A DNA stretch of 64,000 bases from assembly GCA_037445025.1 (NCBI GenBank), contig JBBILI010000002.1, forward strand, positions 1 through 64,000, given 5' to 3'. Position 1 is the stretch's first letter, and each line of letters begins with the position of its first letter. This document shows, piece after piece, positions 17,044 through 26,279 of this stretch. A model generated the notes under the pieces. The model was not told where the DNA came from, ran no database searches, and saw only the letters and a program-made list of their open reading frames with translations. The DNA is from CAIQQQ01 sp037445025. Its GTDB lineage: Bacteria; Pseudomonadota; Alphaproteobacteria; Acetobacterales; Acetobacteraceae. The position numbers were made by a program, and so were the translations under genes.

Positions 17044-20000
17044 TCCGCCTCACCCGCGACCGGCTGAACCTCCTCCAGCGACTCGTCCAGGGCGGTCAGG
17101 AACGCCTCGATGCGATATTCCGCCAGCAGGCTGCGCAGATAGGCGAACTGCGCGTTGCCCTCCGGCGTCTCGCGCTCGAACGTGTCGAGCTGCGTGCGCA
17201 GGCCGCTGACATAGCCGATCTCCGCCATGTCGCGCAGCGTGCGGTGCTGGGCTGGCGTCAGCGGCCGGCGCGGCGCGGCATGGCCGGCCGGCACCGGCGC
17301 CATCGTCCAGGTCAGCGACAGCAGCCGCCCCACCCGGTCGAGCAGCGCCTGCAGGCTGACCGGCTTGGTCAGGGAATCATCATGCCAGCTGGCATCGACC
17401 GGCGGCTGGCGCAGCTCGCGCCCATCGGCGGAGATGATGATGATCGGCGCCAGCGCATACAGCTCGCGCAGACTGCGCGACAGCTCCCAGCCGGACATGC
17501 CGGGCATCGACAGATCGATCAGAAACAGATCGGCCGGGGTGCCGGCGGCCAGCTCCAGGCAGCTCTCGCCGTCCTCGGCGGCGAGCACGGTGAAGCCCAA
17601 CGGGGTCAGCAGGTCCGACAGCAGGCTGCGCTGCATCGGGTCGTCATCGGCCACCACGATGGTCCGGCGCGCGCCGGCATAGCCGATGATCCGCCGCTCC
17701 GCCACGACCGGCTGGGCGTCGCGCACCGAGGCGGACAGCATCAGCCGCACCCGGAAGCGGCTGCCGCGGCCCAGCTCGCTGGTCACCGACATCTCGCCGC
17801 CCATGATCTCGGTGAGCACCTTGGCGATGGTCAGGCCAAGCCCCATGCCGGGCGGCGATGTGCCGCGCGCCACCTTCACCCGCTGCAGCGGCTCGAAGAT
17901 GCGCTCCAGATCGGCGGCGGCGATGCCCACCCCGGTGTCGATCACCTCGAACTCGGCGATCTCCGCCCGCCAGCGCACCCGCAGCGTCACCTCGCCGGTT
18001 TGCGTGAACTTGATGGCGTTGGACAGCAGGTTGATCATTACCTGCCGCAGCCGGTGCTCGTCGGTGTAGACCCGCGCGGGCAGCGACGGCGGCGCGTCGA
18101 ACACGAAGCCGATGCCCTTGTCCTCGGCCTGCAGGCGGAACATGTCGACGAGCTGGCCCAGGAACGCCGGCAGCGCCACCTCGTCGCGGTAGATGTCGAT
18201 CCGCCGCGCCTCGATGCGGGAGATGTCGAGCAGGCCTTCCACCAGGGCGGCCAGATGCTCGCCGCTGGCCCGAATGATGCGCAGTGCATCGGTGCGCCGC
18301 TCCAGGCTGGCGGGGTCGCGCTCCAGCAGCTGGGCATAGCCGAGAATGGCGTTGAGCGGGCTGCGCAGCTCATGGTTGATGCTGGTGACGAAATGGCTCT
18401 TGGCGAGCGAGGCCGTCTCCGCCACGTCGCGCGCGTGCTGCAGCGCCGCGTCGGTGCGGCGATGGGCACGGATCTCGCTCATCAGCAGCCCCGTCTGGCG
18501 CCGCGTCTCGGCCTGCGCGACTCGCCTGCTTTCCTGGGCCAGCACCAGCAGCCAGGCGGCGACCCCGCCGATCACCACCAGCACGCCGAACGCCTGCCAG
18601 AACGCCCCGGCGTCGGAGGTGGCGGTGCGGGCATAGATGCCGAGCAGCACCAGCCCGGTGGAGACGATGAACAGCGCGAACACCGAAGCGAACCGGCCCA
18701 GCGGGCTGGCCGCAGCGCGCATCACCCGCGCCGGCAGCAGGGCGGACAGGGCGGTGACGATCTGCGCGTCCGCCCGCGCATGCGGCTTGCAGCCATCGCC
18801 GCACCGCGCGTCGAGCGAGCAGCACAGCGAGCAGATCGGGCCGGTGTAAACCGGGCAGTAGGCGGTGTCCTCCGGCTCGAATTGATGCTCGCAGATCGAG
18901 CAGCGCAGCGAGGTCTGCTTCCCCCAGGACGCCCTGGGCTTGCGCGCGAGATAGAACCGCCCGCCGGTGCCCCAGGCGATCAAGGGTGCTGCGACGAAGG
19001 CGGTGGCAAACGCAATGAAGGTCGACATCGCCGACATCAGCGGCCCGAACGCGCCGAGCCAGGCCGACAGCGAGACGACCACGCCGAGGAACATGGCGCC
19101 GACGCCGACGGGGTTGATGTCGTACAGATGCGCCCGCTTGAACTCGATGCCGGGCGGGCTGAAGCCCAGAGGCTTGTTGATGATGAGGTCGGCCACCAGC
19201 GCGCCGATCCAGGCGGTGGCGACATCGGAATACAGCACCAGCGTGCGCTGGATGGTCTCGTACGCCCCCATCTCCATCAGCAGCAGCGCGATGCAGATGT
19301 TGAACACCAGCCACACCACCCGGCCGGGATGGGAGTGGGTGAGCCGGGAGAAGAAATTCGACCAGGCGATCGAACCGGCATAGGCGTTGGTGACGTTGAT
19401 CTTGAGCTGGGACAGCACGACGAAGCAGCTGGTCACGATCAGCGCCACCAGCGGAGAGCCGAACGCGTCACGGAACGCGGAGAGGTACATCTGCGAGGGC
19501 TGCACCGCCGTCTCCGGCTGCGCCCCCAGGGTCAGCGCGCCGTAGGCGAGCAGCGAGCCCGCCAGCAGCTTGAACACATCGAACACCACCCAGCCCGGCC
19601 CGCCGGCCACCAGCGCCGTCCACCACATCGCCGTGCCCGCCTCGGCGCGCGGCGGCATGAACCGGAGATAATCGACCTGCTCGGCGGTCTGGCTGATCAG
19701 CGCGAGCAGGATGGAGGCGCAGGCCCCGAAGGCGATCGGGTCGAACGACCGCCCGGCATGCCCGCCCACGCCTGCGAACCGCGTCCATCCCGGCAGCCAG
19801 TCAGGATGCGCGGTGACGGCGGCGACAAGGGCGATGACGTTGAGCACCAGCCAGACCGGCTGCGTCCAGAGCTGGAAGCGGCTGATCAGGGTGATGCCGT
19901 GAATGACCAGCGGCACCACCGCCAGCGCGCACAGGATGTAGCCGAGCCAGAGCGGCACGTGAAAGAAGCTCTCCAGCATCGAGGCCACGATGACCGATTC

Positions 20001-20396
20001 GATGCCGAAAAAGATGAACGTGAAGCTGGCATAGATCAGTGACGTGATCGTCGAGCCGATATAGCCGAAGCCGGCGCCGCGGGTGAGCAGATCGATATCC
20101 ACCCCGTCACGCGCGGCGTAATAGCAGATCGGCAGGCTGATCAGAAAGATCAGCAGGCTGACGGCGAGGATGGCGGCGACCGCGTTGCTGAACCCGTAGG
20201 TGAGCGTGATGCTGCCGCCGATCGCCTCAAGGGCGAGGAACGAGATGGACCCGAGCGCGGTGTTGGCCACCCGCAGGGCAGACCATTTGCGCGACGCCTT
20301 GGCGGTGAAGCGCAGCGCGTAGTCTTCCAGCGTCTGATTGGCGACCCACTGGTTGTATTCCCGCCTTTCGCGAACGATGCGTTGGCGTGCCAGCAT
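17040..20396 (-). CDS. Hybrid histidine kinase with NCS1-transporter-like sensor region
   Basis: A 1118-residue protein. Residues 1 to about 490 form about twelve membrane segments of the NCS1 (cytosine/purine permease) family, including TRGAGFGYIGSTI and NVTNAYAGSIAWSN. A Cys-rich cytosolic segment (about 499-536) has CSICEHQF, CPV, CSLCC and CGDGC, suggesting metal binding. Two further membrane segments (about 568-622), a HisKA domain with His675 (NHELRSP), an HATPase domain (NLLSNAIKFT, DTGVGI, GMGLGL) and a receiver with Asp961 (LFLIDLSMPG) follow. ATG 20396 has AGGAGG ten bases upstream. It is translationally coupled to the LuxR-type regulator and divergent from urtA, making it a candidate urea sensor. 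Whether it also transports is unknown. Confidence 0.88.
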   Translation of the reverse strand: MLARQRIVRERREYNQWVANQTLEDYALRFTAKASRKWSALRVANTALGSISFLALEAIGGSITLTYGFSNAVAAILAVSLLIFLISLPICYYAARDGVDIDLLTRGAGFGYIGSTITSLIYASFTFIFFGIESVIVASMLESFFHVPLWLGYILCALAVVPLVIHGITLISRFQLWTQPVWLVLNVIALVAAVTAHPDWLPGWTRFAGVGGHAGRSFDPIAFGACASILLALISQTAEQVDYLRFMPPRAEAGTAMWWTALVAGGPGWVVFDVFKLLAGSLLAYGALTLGAQPETAVQPSQMYLSAFRDAFGSPLVALIVTSCFVVLSQLKINVTNAYAGSIAWSNFFSRLTHSHPGRVVWLVFNICIALLLMEMGAYETIQRTLVLYSDVATAWIGALVADLIINKPLGFSPPGIEFKRAHLYDINPVGVGAMFLGVVVSLSAWLGAFGPLMSAMSTFIAFATAFVAAPLIAWGTGGRFYLARKPRASWGKQTSLRCSICEHQFEPEDTAYCPVYTGPICSLCCSLDARCGDGCKPHARADAQIVTALSALLPARVMRAAASPLGRFASVFALFIVSTGLVLLGIYARTATSDAGAFWQAFGVLVVIGGVAAWLLVLAQESRRVAQAETRRQTGLLMSEIRAHRRTDAALQHARDVAETASLAKSHFVTSINHELRSPLNAILGYAQLLERDPASLERRTDALRIIRASGEHLAALVEGLLDISRIEARRIDIYRDEVALPAFLGQLVDMFRLQAEDKGIGFVFDAPPSLPARVYTDEHRLRQVMINLLSNAIKFTQTGEVTLRVRWRAEIAEFEVIDTGVGIAAADLERIFEPLQRVKVARGTSPPGMGLGLTIAKVLTEIMGGEMSVTSELGRGSRFRVRLMLSASVRDAQPVVAERRIIGYAGARRTIVVADDDPMQRSLLSDLLTPLGFTVLAAEDGESCLELAAGTPADLFLIDLSMPGMSGWELSRSLRELYALAPIIIISADGRELRQPPVDASWHDDSLTKPVSLQALLDRVGRLLSLTWTMAPVPAGHAAPRRPLTPAQHRTLRDMAEIGYVSGLRTQLDTFERETPEGNAQFAYLRSLLAEYRIEAFLTALDESLEEVQPVAGEAE

Positions 20397-20629
20397 CCGT
20401 GGAAAGCCTCCTGGTCTGGCGGCATCACCCCGCCGCCGGGATTCGGTGCGACGGGCGAACAGTCTATTAATTTCAGATTGATGGATAAGAATACCGAATT
20501 CTTGCCGACCGTCAATACGACGAAAGCGGGGACCCTCGTTCCGCGCCTGTCTCCTATGCTGCACCTGCAAACGGAACGATGCCTGGCAGCGTTGCCGTCC
20601 GCTTTCGCTGAACCTCGGGAGATATCCGC
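20397..20629. promoter_or_regulatory. Divergent control region between the sensor kinase and urtA
   Basis: This 233-bp gap is locally A/T-rich around 20460-20520 (AGTCTATTAATTTCAGATTGATGG), unlike the surrounding DNA. That is where a promoter or regulator site would be expected. A usable ribosome site, GGGAGAT, precedes urtA. I could not identify a convincing sigma-54 (-24/-12) site or a clear operator dyad by eye. Confidence 0.5.
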
Positions 20630-21949
20630 ATGATGATGACACAGAAGAGATCCGGCCTTGGGATGATGGGGCGCGTCGGCATGGCGCTCGCCGCCCTCAC
20701 CCTGGGCACCGCGCTGACCGCGCCGGCCCGCGCCGCCGACACCATCAAGGTCGGCATCCTGCACTCGCTGTCCGGCACGATGGCCATCAGCGAGACCACG
20801 CTGAAGGACGTGATGCTCATGCTGATCGCTGAGCAGAACAAGAAGGGCGGCCTTCTGGGCAAGCAGCTCGAGGCCGTGGTCGTCGACCCCGCCTCCAACT
20901 GGCCGCTATTCGCCGAGAAGGCGAAAGAGCTGATCAACGTCGACCATGTGGCCGCCGTGTTCGGCTGCTGGACCTCGGTGTCGCGCAAGTCGGTGCTGCC
21001 GGTGTTCAAGGAGACCAACAACATCCTCTTCTACCCCGTCCAGTACGAGGGCGAGGAGAGCGAGAAGAACGTGTTCTACACCGGGGCCGCGCCGAACCAG
21101 CAGGCGATCCCGGCGGTGGACTATCTGATGAGCAAGGAAGGCGGCTCGGTGAAGCGCTGGGTGCTCGCCGGCACCGACTATGTGTATCCGCGCACGACCA
21201 ACAAGATCCTGGAAGCGTATCTGAAGTCCAAGGGTGTCGCTGCTGACGATATCATGATCAACTACACGCCGTTCGGCCACAGCGACTGGCAGAACATCGT
21301 GTCCGACATCAAGAAGTTCGGCTCGGCCGGCAAGAAGACCGCCGTGGTCTCCACCATCAACGGCGATGCCAACGTTCCCTTCTACAAGGAACTCGGCAAC
21401 CAGGGCATCAAGGCGACCGACATTCCCGTCGTCGCCTTCTCGGTCGGCGAAGAAGAGCTCGCCGGTCTCGACACCAAGCCGCTGGTCGGCCATCTCGCCG
21501 CCTGGAACTACTTCGAAAGCATCAAGTCGCCGATCAACACGGCGTTCATCAAGGAGTGGCACGACTTCACCAAGAAGCCGAACCGCACCACCAACGACCC
21601 GATGGAAGCCGCCTATATCGGCTTCAACATGTGGATCAAGGCTGTACAGAAGGCCGGCACCACCGACCAGAGCAAGGTGATCGACGCCATGATCGGTGTT
21701 GCCGTGCCGAACCTGACCGGCGGGATCTCGACCATGATGCCGAACCACCACATCACCAAGCCCGTCTATATCGGCGAAGTGAAGGCGGACGGCCAGTTCA
21801 ACGTGGTCTGGAACACGCCTGGCACGGTGGTCGCCAACGAGTGGTCGCCCTACCTCGAAGGCTCGAAGGACCTGATCGCCGATTGGCGTGCGCCGATGTC
21901 CTGCGGCAACTTCAACGTCAAGACCGGCAAGTGCGGCGGCGCCAACTAG
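20630..21949 (+). CDS. urtA: Urea ABC transporter, substrate-binding protein
   Basis: A 439-residue periplasmic urea receptor. A signal peptide of about 35 residues ends APARA before the mature ADTIKVGILHSLSGTMAISE. The family blocks FGCWTSVSRKSVLPVFKE and LFYPVQYEGEESEKNVFYTGAAPNQQ are near-invariant in UrtA/FmdD-type receptors. ATG 20630 follows GGGAGATATCCGC. It is the first gene of urtABCDE and is followed by a hairpin element before urtB, which would favour higher levels of the receptor than of the membrane parts. Such operons are usually induced by nitrogen limitation; the adjacent kinase pair suggests urea-specific control as well. Confidence 0.96.
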   Translation: MMMTQKRSGLGMMGRVGMALAALTLGTALTAPARAADTIKVGILHSLSGTMAISETTLKDVMLMLIAEQNKKGGLLGKQLEAVVVDPASNWPLFAEKAKELINVDHVAAVFGCWTSVSRKSVLPVFKETNNILFYPVQYEGEESEKNVFYTGAAPNQQAIPAVDYLMSKEGGSVKRWVLAGTDYVYPRTTNKILEAYLKSKGVAADDIMINYTPFGHSDWQNIVSDIKKFGSAGKKTAVVSTINGDANVPFYKELGNQGIKATDIPVVAFSVGEEELAGLDTKPLVGHLAAWNYFESIKSPINTAFIKEWHDFTKKPNRTTNDPMEAAYIGFNMWIKAVQKAGTTDQSKVIDAMIGVAVPNLTGGISTMMPNHHITKPVYIGEVKADGQFNVVWNTPGTVVANEWSPYLEGSKDLIADWRAPMSCGNFNVKTGKCGGAN

Positions 21950-21958
21950 AAACGAATG

Positions 21959-22023
21959 AAAGTTTTTTGCTTCTTTTTTCAAAAAAGAAGTTCTTCCTTG
22001 AAAGAAAGAACCAAAGAACTTTC
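21959..22023. repeat. A/T-rich double-hairpin element, copy 3 (short form), urtA-urtB junction
   Basis: Starting ten bases after the urtA stop, two A/T hairpins lie back to back (CTTCTTTTTTCAAAAAAGAAG, then TTCTTCCTTGAAAGAAAGAA). They are enclosed by outer arms GAAAGTTTTTTG and CCAAAGAACTTTC. It lies within the urt operon rather than at its end, so partial termination or mRNA 3'-end protection of urtA is a likely effect. Confidence 0.8.
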
Positions 22024-22032
22024 AACCGCTGA

Positions 22033-22065
22033 AGCGAGGGGCGTGCCGGTGGTGCGCCCCTCGCT
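22033..22065 (+). terminator. GC-rich stem-loop upstream of urtB
   Basis: AGCGAGGGGCG (22033-22043) pairs perfectly with CGCCCCTCGCT (22055-22065), an 11-bp stem with an 11-base loop. No T-run follows, so it is not a classic intrinsic terminator. It lies just before the urtB ribosome site (GAGG at about 22070) and may stabilise or attenuate the mRNA. Confidence 0.6.
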
Positions 22066-22081
22066 GTGACGAGGATCAAGC

Positions 22082-23677
22082 ATGACACGATTTTGCCGTC
22101 TCCTCGCGATGATGCTGCTGGGTGTGTGCCTGCTGGCTGGCACCACCCTGGCCGACGATGCACCCGATCCGTTCGCGGGCCTGGCCTCGCAAAGCTTCGA
22201 CGACGTGGTCGCCGCTCTGCAGGCGCTGGCCGTGTCCGGCAACAGGATGGCCGGCCCCACCATCGCCGCCCTGCAGAACGATTCGCTGTTCGTCACCGAA
22301 GACCAGCAGATCCTCATCAAGACCGATGACGGCTACATCAACGCCCGCACCGGCGAGAAGGTCGCCGATGTCGACGAGGACAGCCTCAGCTCGGTGCGCG
22401 TCAACAACGCCGTGCGCTCGGCGATGGACGCGGCCAAAGGCGGGCTCGACCTGACCGCGCCTGACGCCGCCGTGCGCGCCCATGCCGCCGAGGAGGTGTT
22501 CAAGTCCCGCAACCCCGCCACGCTGCCCTTGCTCGCACGCGCCATCGCCGGCGAGAAGGATGCGCGTGTGCGCGCGGTGATGGTGCAGGCGCAGGCCGCC
22601 GCCCTGCTCACCGACAATTCCGGCACCGAGGCCGAGCAGCTGGCCGCCGTCGCAGCCCTGCGCGCCCGCGGCGACATCGAGGCGAAATCCCTGCTGGGCT
22701 CGCTGCACGCCACCTCCCCCGCCGTCACCGCCGCCGCGACCGACGCCATCGCCTCGCTGAACCGGCTTGAGCAGATCTGGAGCATCGCCCAAGGCATGTT
22801 CTACGGCATCTCGCTCGGCTCGGTGCTGCTGCTGGCGGCCGCGGGCCTGGCCATCACCTTCGGGGTGATGGGCGTGATCAACATGGCGCATGGCGAGATG
22901 GTGATGCTCGGCGCCTACACCACCTACACCGTGCAGCAGGTGCTGGCCTCGGTGGCGCCGAGCTGGGCGGGGGTGAGCATCCTGCTGGCCGTTCCGCTGG
23001 CCTTCCTGGTCTCGGGCGCGGTCGGCGTGCTGATCGAGCGCTGCATGATCCGCTTTCTCTATGGGCGCCCGCTGGAGACGCTGCTGGCCACCTGGGGGCT
23101 GTCCTTGGTGCTGCAGCAGGCGATCCGCTCGCTGTACGGCTCGTCGAACCGTGACGTGGTGACCCCCGCCTGGATGAGCGGCTCGACGCTGCTCGGCGGC
23201 ATGACCATCACCTACAACCGTCTGTACATCATCATCTTCGCCGCCATCGTCATCGCCGTGCTGATGGCGGTGCTGCGGTATACGGCCCTCGGCCTGCGCA
23301 TGCGGGCGGTGACGCAGAACCGCCGCATGGCGGCTGCGATGGGCATTCGCACACCCTGGATCGACGCGCTGACCTTCGGCCTCGGCTCCGGTGTTGCCGG
23401 CATGGCCGGTGTGGCGCTGAGCCAGATCGACAATGTCAGCCCCAATCTCGGCCAGAGCTACATCATCGACAGCTTCATGGTCGTGGTGTTCGGCGGCGTC
23501 GGCAATCTCTGGGGCACGGTGGTGAGTGCGGCCACGCTGGGCATCGTCAACAAGTTCCTTGAACCCTTCGCCGGCGCGGTGCTCGGCAAGATCGTGGTGC
23601 TGATCGCACTTATCCTGTTCATCCAGCGCAAGCCGCGCGGGATGTTCCCCCTCAAGGGCCGGGCCGTCGAACAATGA
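22082..23677 (+). CDS. urtB: Urea ABC transporter, permease UrtB
   Basis: A 531-residue LivH-type permease. A signal peptide (about 23 residues) and a soluble periplasmic N-terminal domain (to about 230; LASQSFDDVVAALQALAVSG) precede the membrane part. That extension is normal for UrtB and distinguishes it from amino-acid LivH. The membrane domain carries NMAHGEMVMLGAYTTY and the coupling segment RMRAVTQNRRMAAAMGI. Its stop overlaps urtC (ATGA). Confidence 0.95.
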   Translation: MTRFCRLLAMMLLGVCLLAGTTLADDAPDPFAGLASQSFDDVVAALQALAVSGNRMAGPTIAALQNDSLFVTEDQQILIKTDDGYINARTGEKVADVDEDSLSSVRVNNAVRSAMDAAKGGLDLTAPDAAVRAHAAEEVFKSRNPATLPLLARAIAGEKDARVRAVMVQAQAAALLTDNSGTEAEQLAAVAALRARGDIEAKSLLGSLHATSPAVTAAATDAIASLNRLEQIWSIAQGMFYGISLGSVLLLAAAGLAITFGVMGVINMAHGEMVMLGAYTTYTVQQVLASVAPSWAGVSILLAVPLAFLVSGAVGVLIERCMIRFLYGRPLETLLATWGLSLVLQQAIRSLYGSSNRDVVTPAWMSGSTLLGGMTITYNRLYIIIFAAIVIAVLMAVLRYTALGLRMRAVTQNRRMAAAMGIRTPWIDALTFGLGSGVAGMAGVALSQIDNVSPNLGQSYIIDSFMVVVFGGVGNLWGTVVSAATLGIVNKFLEPFAGAVLGKIVVLIALILFIQRKPRGMFPLKGRAVEQ

Positions 23678-24747
23678 ACCGCATTTCAACCGCTCTGTGC
23701 GTCGTGCTGGTGCTGGGGGCCGCCATCGCCATGGCGATCCTCAACCTCGGAACGGATGCCGCCGCCTCCATGCATGTGTCGACCTATGCGGTCTCGCTGG
23801 TCGGCAAATATCTTTGCTACGCCATCCTGGCGTTGGCGCTGGACCTGGTGTGGGGGTTCGCCGGCATCCTTTCGCTCGGCCACGCCGCGTTCTTCGCGCT
23901 CGGCGGCTACGCGATGGGCATGTATCTGATGCGCCAGATCGGCACCCGCGGTGTGTACGGCAACGCCGTTCTGCCCGACTTCATGGTGTTCCTGAACTAC
24001 AAGGAACTGCCGTGGTATTGGCATGGCTTCGACAACCCGGCCTTCGCCATCGCGATGGCGCTGATCATTCCGGGCCTGCTGGCCGCCAACTTCGGCTTCT
24101 TCGCCTTCCGCAGCCGGGTGTCCGGCGTGTATCTCTCGATCATCACCCAGGCGCTGACCTACGCGCTGCTGCTGGCGTTCTTCCGCAACGACATGGGGCT
24201 GGGCGGCAACAACGGGCTGACCGACTTCAAGGACATCTTCGGCTATTCCGTGCAGGCGGATGCCACACGGGCGGCGCTGCTGGTGGCCTCGGCCATCGCC
24301 TTGGTGCTGTGCCTGCTGGCGGCGCGCTACGTGGTGACCTCGCGCTTCGGCAAGGTGCTGATCGCGGTGCGCGACACCGAGGCGCGCACCCGCTTCCTCG
24401 GCTACCGGCCGGAGAGCTACAAGCTGTTCGTGTTCGTGCTGTCGGCCATCATGGCGGGCATCGGCGGGGCGCTGTATGTGCCGCAGGTCGGCATCATCAA
24501 CCCCGGCGAGTTCGCGCCGGCCGGATCGATCGAGGCGGTGATCTGGGTTGCCGTCGGCGGCCGCGGCACGCTGGTGGGGGCCATTCTCGGCGCCATTCTG
24601 GTGAATGCCGGCAAGACGTACTTCACCGGCGCCTTCCCCGAGATCTGGCTGTTCGCGCTCGGCTTCCTGTTCATCCTGGTCACGCTGTTGCTGCCCAAAG
24701 GCGTGCTCGGCCTGCTCCAGTCCCGCAGCAAGGGAGGTCCGTCATGA
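23674..24747 (+). CDS. urtC: Urea ABC transporter, permease UrtC
   Basis: A 357-residue LivM-type permease with about nine to ten membrane segments. Typical UrtC blocks are WGFAGILSLGHAAFFALGGY and GLGGNNGLTDFKDIFG; the ATPase-coupling segment is VRDTEARTRFLGYRPESYKL. It overlaps both urtB and urtD by four bases (ATGA at each end), so the three are translated together. It forms the channel with UrtB. Confidence 0.95.
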   Translation: MNRISTALCVVLVLGAAIAMAILNLGTDAAASMHVSTYAVSLVGKYLCYAILALALDLVWGFAGILSLGHAAFFALGGYAMGMYLMRQIGTRGVYGNAVLPDFMVFLNYKELPWYWHGFDNPAFAIAMALIIPGLLAANFGFFAFRSRVSGVYLSIITQALTYALLLAFFRNDMGLGGNNGLTDFKDIFGYSVQADATRAALLVASAIALVLCLLAARYVVTSRFGKVLIAVRDTEARTRFLGYRPESYKLFVFVLSAIMAGIGGALYVPQVGIINPGEFAPAGSIEAVIWVAVGGRGTLVGAILGAILVNAGKTYFTGAFPEIWLFALGFLFILVTLLLPKGVLGLLQSRSKGGPS

Positions 24748-25490
24748 CCGCCTCCGGCACCATTCTGTATCTCGATGGCGTGTCCGTCAGCTTCGACGGG
24801 TTCAAAGCGATCAACAACCTCTCCCTCGTGCTGGAGCCCGGCGAGATGCGCGCGGTGATCGGCCCGAACGGTGCGGGCAAGACCACGATGATGGACATTA
24901 TTACCGGCAAGACCCGGCCCGATGAGGGGCAGGTCATCTTCGGCGCGCAGACCGATCTGACCAAGCTGGACGAACCGGCGATCGCAGCCCTGGGTATCGG
25001 CCGCAAGTTCCAGAAGCCGACCGTGTTCGAGCCGCTGACGGTATGGGACAATCTGCTGCTGGCACTCGCCGGTGACCGCCGCCCCCGGTTCACGCTATGG
25101 GCGCGCGAGACCGAGGATGAGCGGGACCGCATCGCGGAGATTCTGCGCACCATTCGGCTCGAAGGCGAAATCAAGCGCCGCGCCGGCGATCTCTCGCACG
25201 GCCAGAAGCAGTGGCTGGAGATCGGCATGCTGCTCGCCCAGGAGCCGCAGCTGCTGCTGGTCGACGAGCCGGTGGCCGGCATGACCGACAGCGAGACCGA
25301 GCAGACCGCCGAGCTGCTGCGCGAGATCAACAAGACCCGCTCGGTGGTGGTGGTGGAGCACGACATGGCGTTTGTGCGGGCGCTCGGCGTGAAGGTGACG
25401 GTGCTGCACGAAGGCTCGGTGCTGTCCGAAGGCAGCATCGACCATGTCAGCGAGGACCCGAAGGTCATCGAAGTCTATCTCGGGCGATAA
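24744..25490 (+). CDS. urtD: Urea ABC transporter, ATP-binding protein UrtD
   Basis: A 248-residue LivG-type ATPase with Walker A GPNGAGKTTMMD, signature LSHGQKQWLEIGMLL and Walker B LLLVDEPVAGMTD. The LSHGQKQW signature variant is characteristic of UrtD. The start at 24744 overlaps the urtC stop (ATGA). It pairs with UrtE to drive urea uptake. Confidence 0.95.
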   Translation: MTASGTILYLDGVSVSFDGFKAINNLSLVLEPGEMRAVIGPNGAGKTTMMDIITGKTRPDEGQVIFGAQTDLTKLDEPAIAALGIGRKFQKPTVFEPLTVWDNLLLALAGDRRPRFTLWARETEDERDRIAEILRTIRLEGEIKRRAGDLSHGQKQWLEIGMLLAQEPQLLLVDEPVAGMTDSETEQTAELLREINKTRSVVVVEHDMAFVRALGVKVTVLHEGSVLSEGSIDHVSEDPKVIEVYLGR

Positions 25491-25508
25491 GAGGGGGGGC
25501 GCTGAGAC

Positions 25509-26204
25509 ATGCTCGAAATCCGCAATGTCGATCTTTACTACGGTGCGGCCATCGCGCTGCGCGGCGTGTCGCTCGACGCGCAGGTGGGCGAGACCACCTG
25601 CATCCTCGGCCGCAACGGCGTGGGCAAGACCAGCCTGCTGCGCGCCGTCACCGGCGCCCACCCGATCCGCTCCGGCTCGATCAAGTGGGAGGGCGAGGAG
25701 ATCTCGAAGCTCGCTATCTATGATCGGGCCAAGCGCGGCATTGCCTGGGTGCCGCAGGGCCGCGACATCTTTCCGCTGCTGACCGTGCGCGAGAATCTGG
25801 AAACCGGGTTCGCTGTGCTGCCGCGCCGCGAGCGCAAGGTGCCGGATGAGATCTTCGAGCTGTTTCCGGTTCTGAAATCGATGCTGGGGCGCCGCGGCGG
25901 CGACCTCTCCGGCGGGCAGCAGCAGCAGCTGGCCATCGGGCGTGCGCTGGTGATGAAGCCGCGGCTGCTGGTGCTCGATGAGCCGACCGAGGGGATTCAG
26001 CCCAGCATCATCAAGGATATCGGCCGCGTGATCGATCTGTTGCGCGGGCGGGGGCAGATGGCGATTGTGCTGGTGGAGCAGTATTTCGACTTCGCGCGCG
26101 ATCTGGGGCAACGTCTGATCGTGATGGACCGGGGCGATATCGTGGTAAACAGCACCCGTGCCGATCTGGACGAGGACGATGTGCGGCGACGCCTTAGTGT
26201 TTGA
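25509..26204 (+). CDS. urtE: Urea ABC transporter, ATP-binding protein UrtE
   Basis: A 231-residue LivF-type ATPase: Walker A LGRNGVGKTSLLRA, signature LSGGQQQQLAIGRAL, Walker B LLVLDEPTEGIQPSI. GRNGVGKT in place of GANGAGKT and the run of glutamines are typical of UrtE. It begins 18 bases after urtD. The stop is followed at once by a hairpin element that separates transport from urease genes. Confidence 0.95.
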   Translation: MLEIRNVDLYYGAAIALRGVSLDAQVGETTCILGRNGVGKTSLLRAVTGAHPIRSGSIKWEGEEISKLAIYDRAKRGIAWVPQGRDIFPLLTVRENLETGFAVLPRRERKVPDEIFELFPVLKSMLGRRGGDLSGGQQQQLAIGRALVMKPRLLVLDEPTEGIQPSIIKDIGRVIDLLRGRGQMAIVLVEQYFDFARDLGQRLIVMDRGDIVVNSTRADLDEDDVRRRLSV

Positions 26205-26205
26205 A

Positions 26206-26276
26206 CGTTTCTTTGGTTCTTTCTTTTCAAAGAAAGAACTTCTTTTCTTGAAAAAAAAGAAGCAAAAAAACTTTTA
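26206..26276. repeat. A/T-rich double-hairpin element, copy 4 (short form), urtE-ureD junction
   Basis: Two hairpins, GGTTCTTTCTTTTCAAAGAA with its GAAC partner and CTTCTTTTCTTGAAAAAAAA with its GAAG partner, are enclosed by GTTTCTTTGG and GCAAAAAAACTTTT arms. The element fills the entire gap between urtE and ureD, ending four bases before the ureD GTG. It could terminate part of the urt transcript or limit urease expression. Confidence 0.8.
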
Positions 26277-26279
26277 TTC

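Noticed and set aside
20560..20629. Possible sigma-54 promoter before urtA (CTGGCAGCGTTGCC)
   Set aside because: The spacing between the GG and GC elements is shorter than the ten bases required.
20382..20633. 83-residue plus-strand frame between the kinase and urtA
   Set aside because: No ribosome site or family resemblance; it overlaps both the kinase start and the urtA start and lies in the control region.
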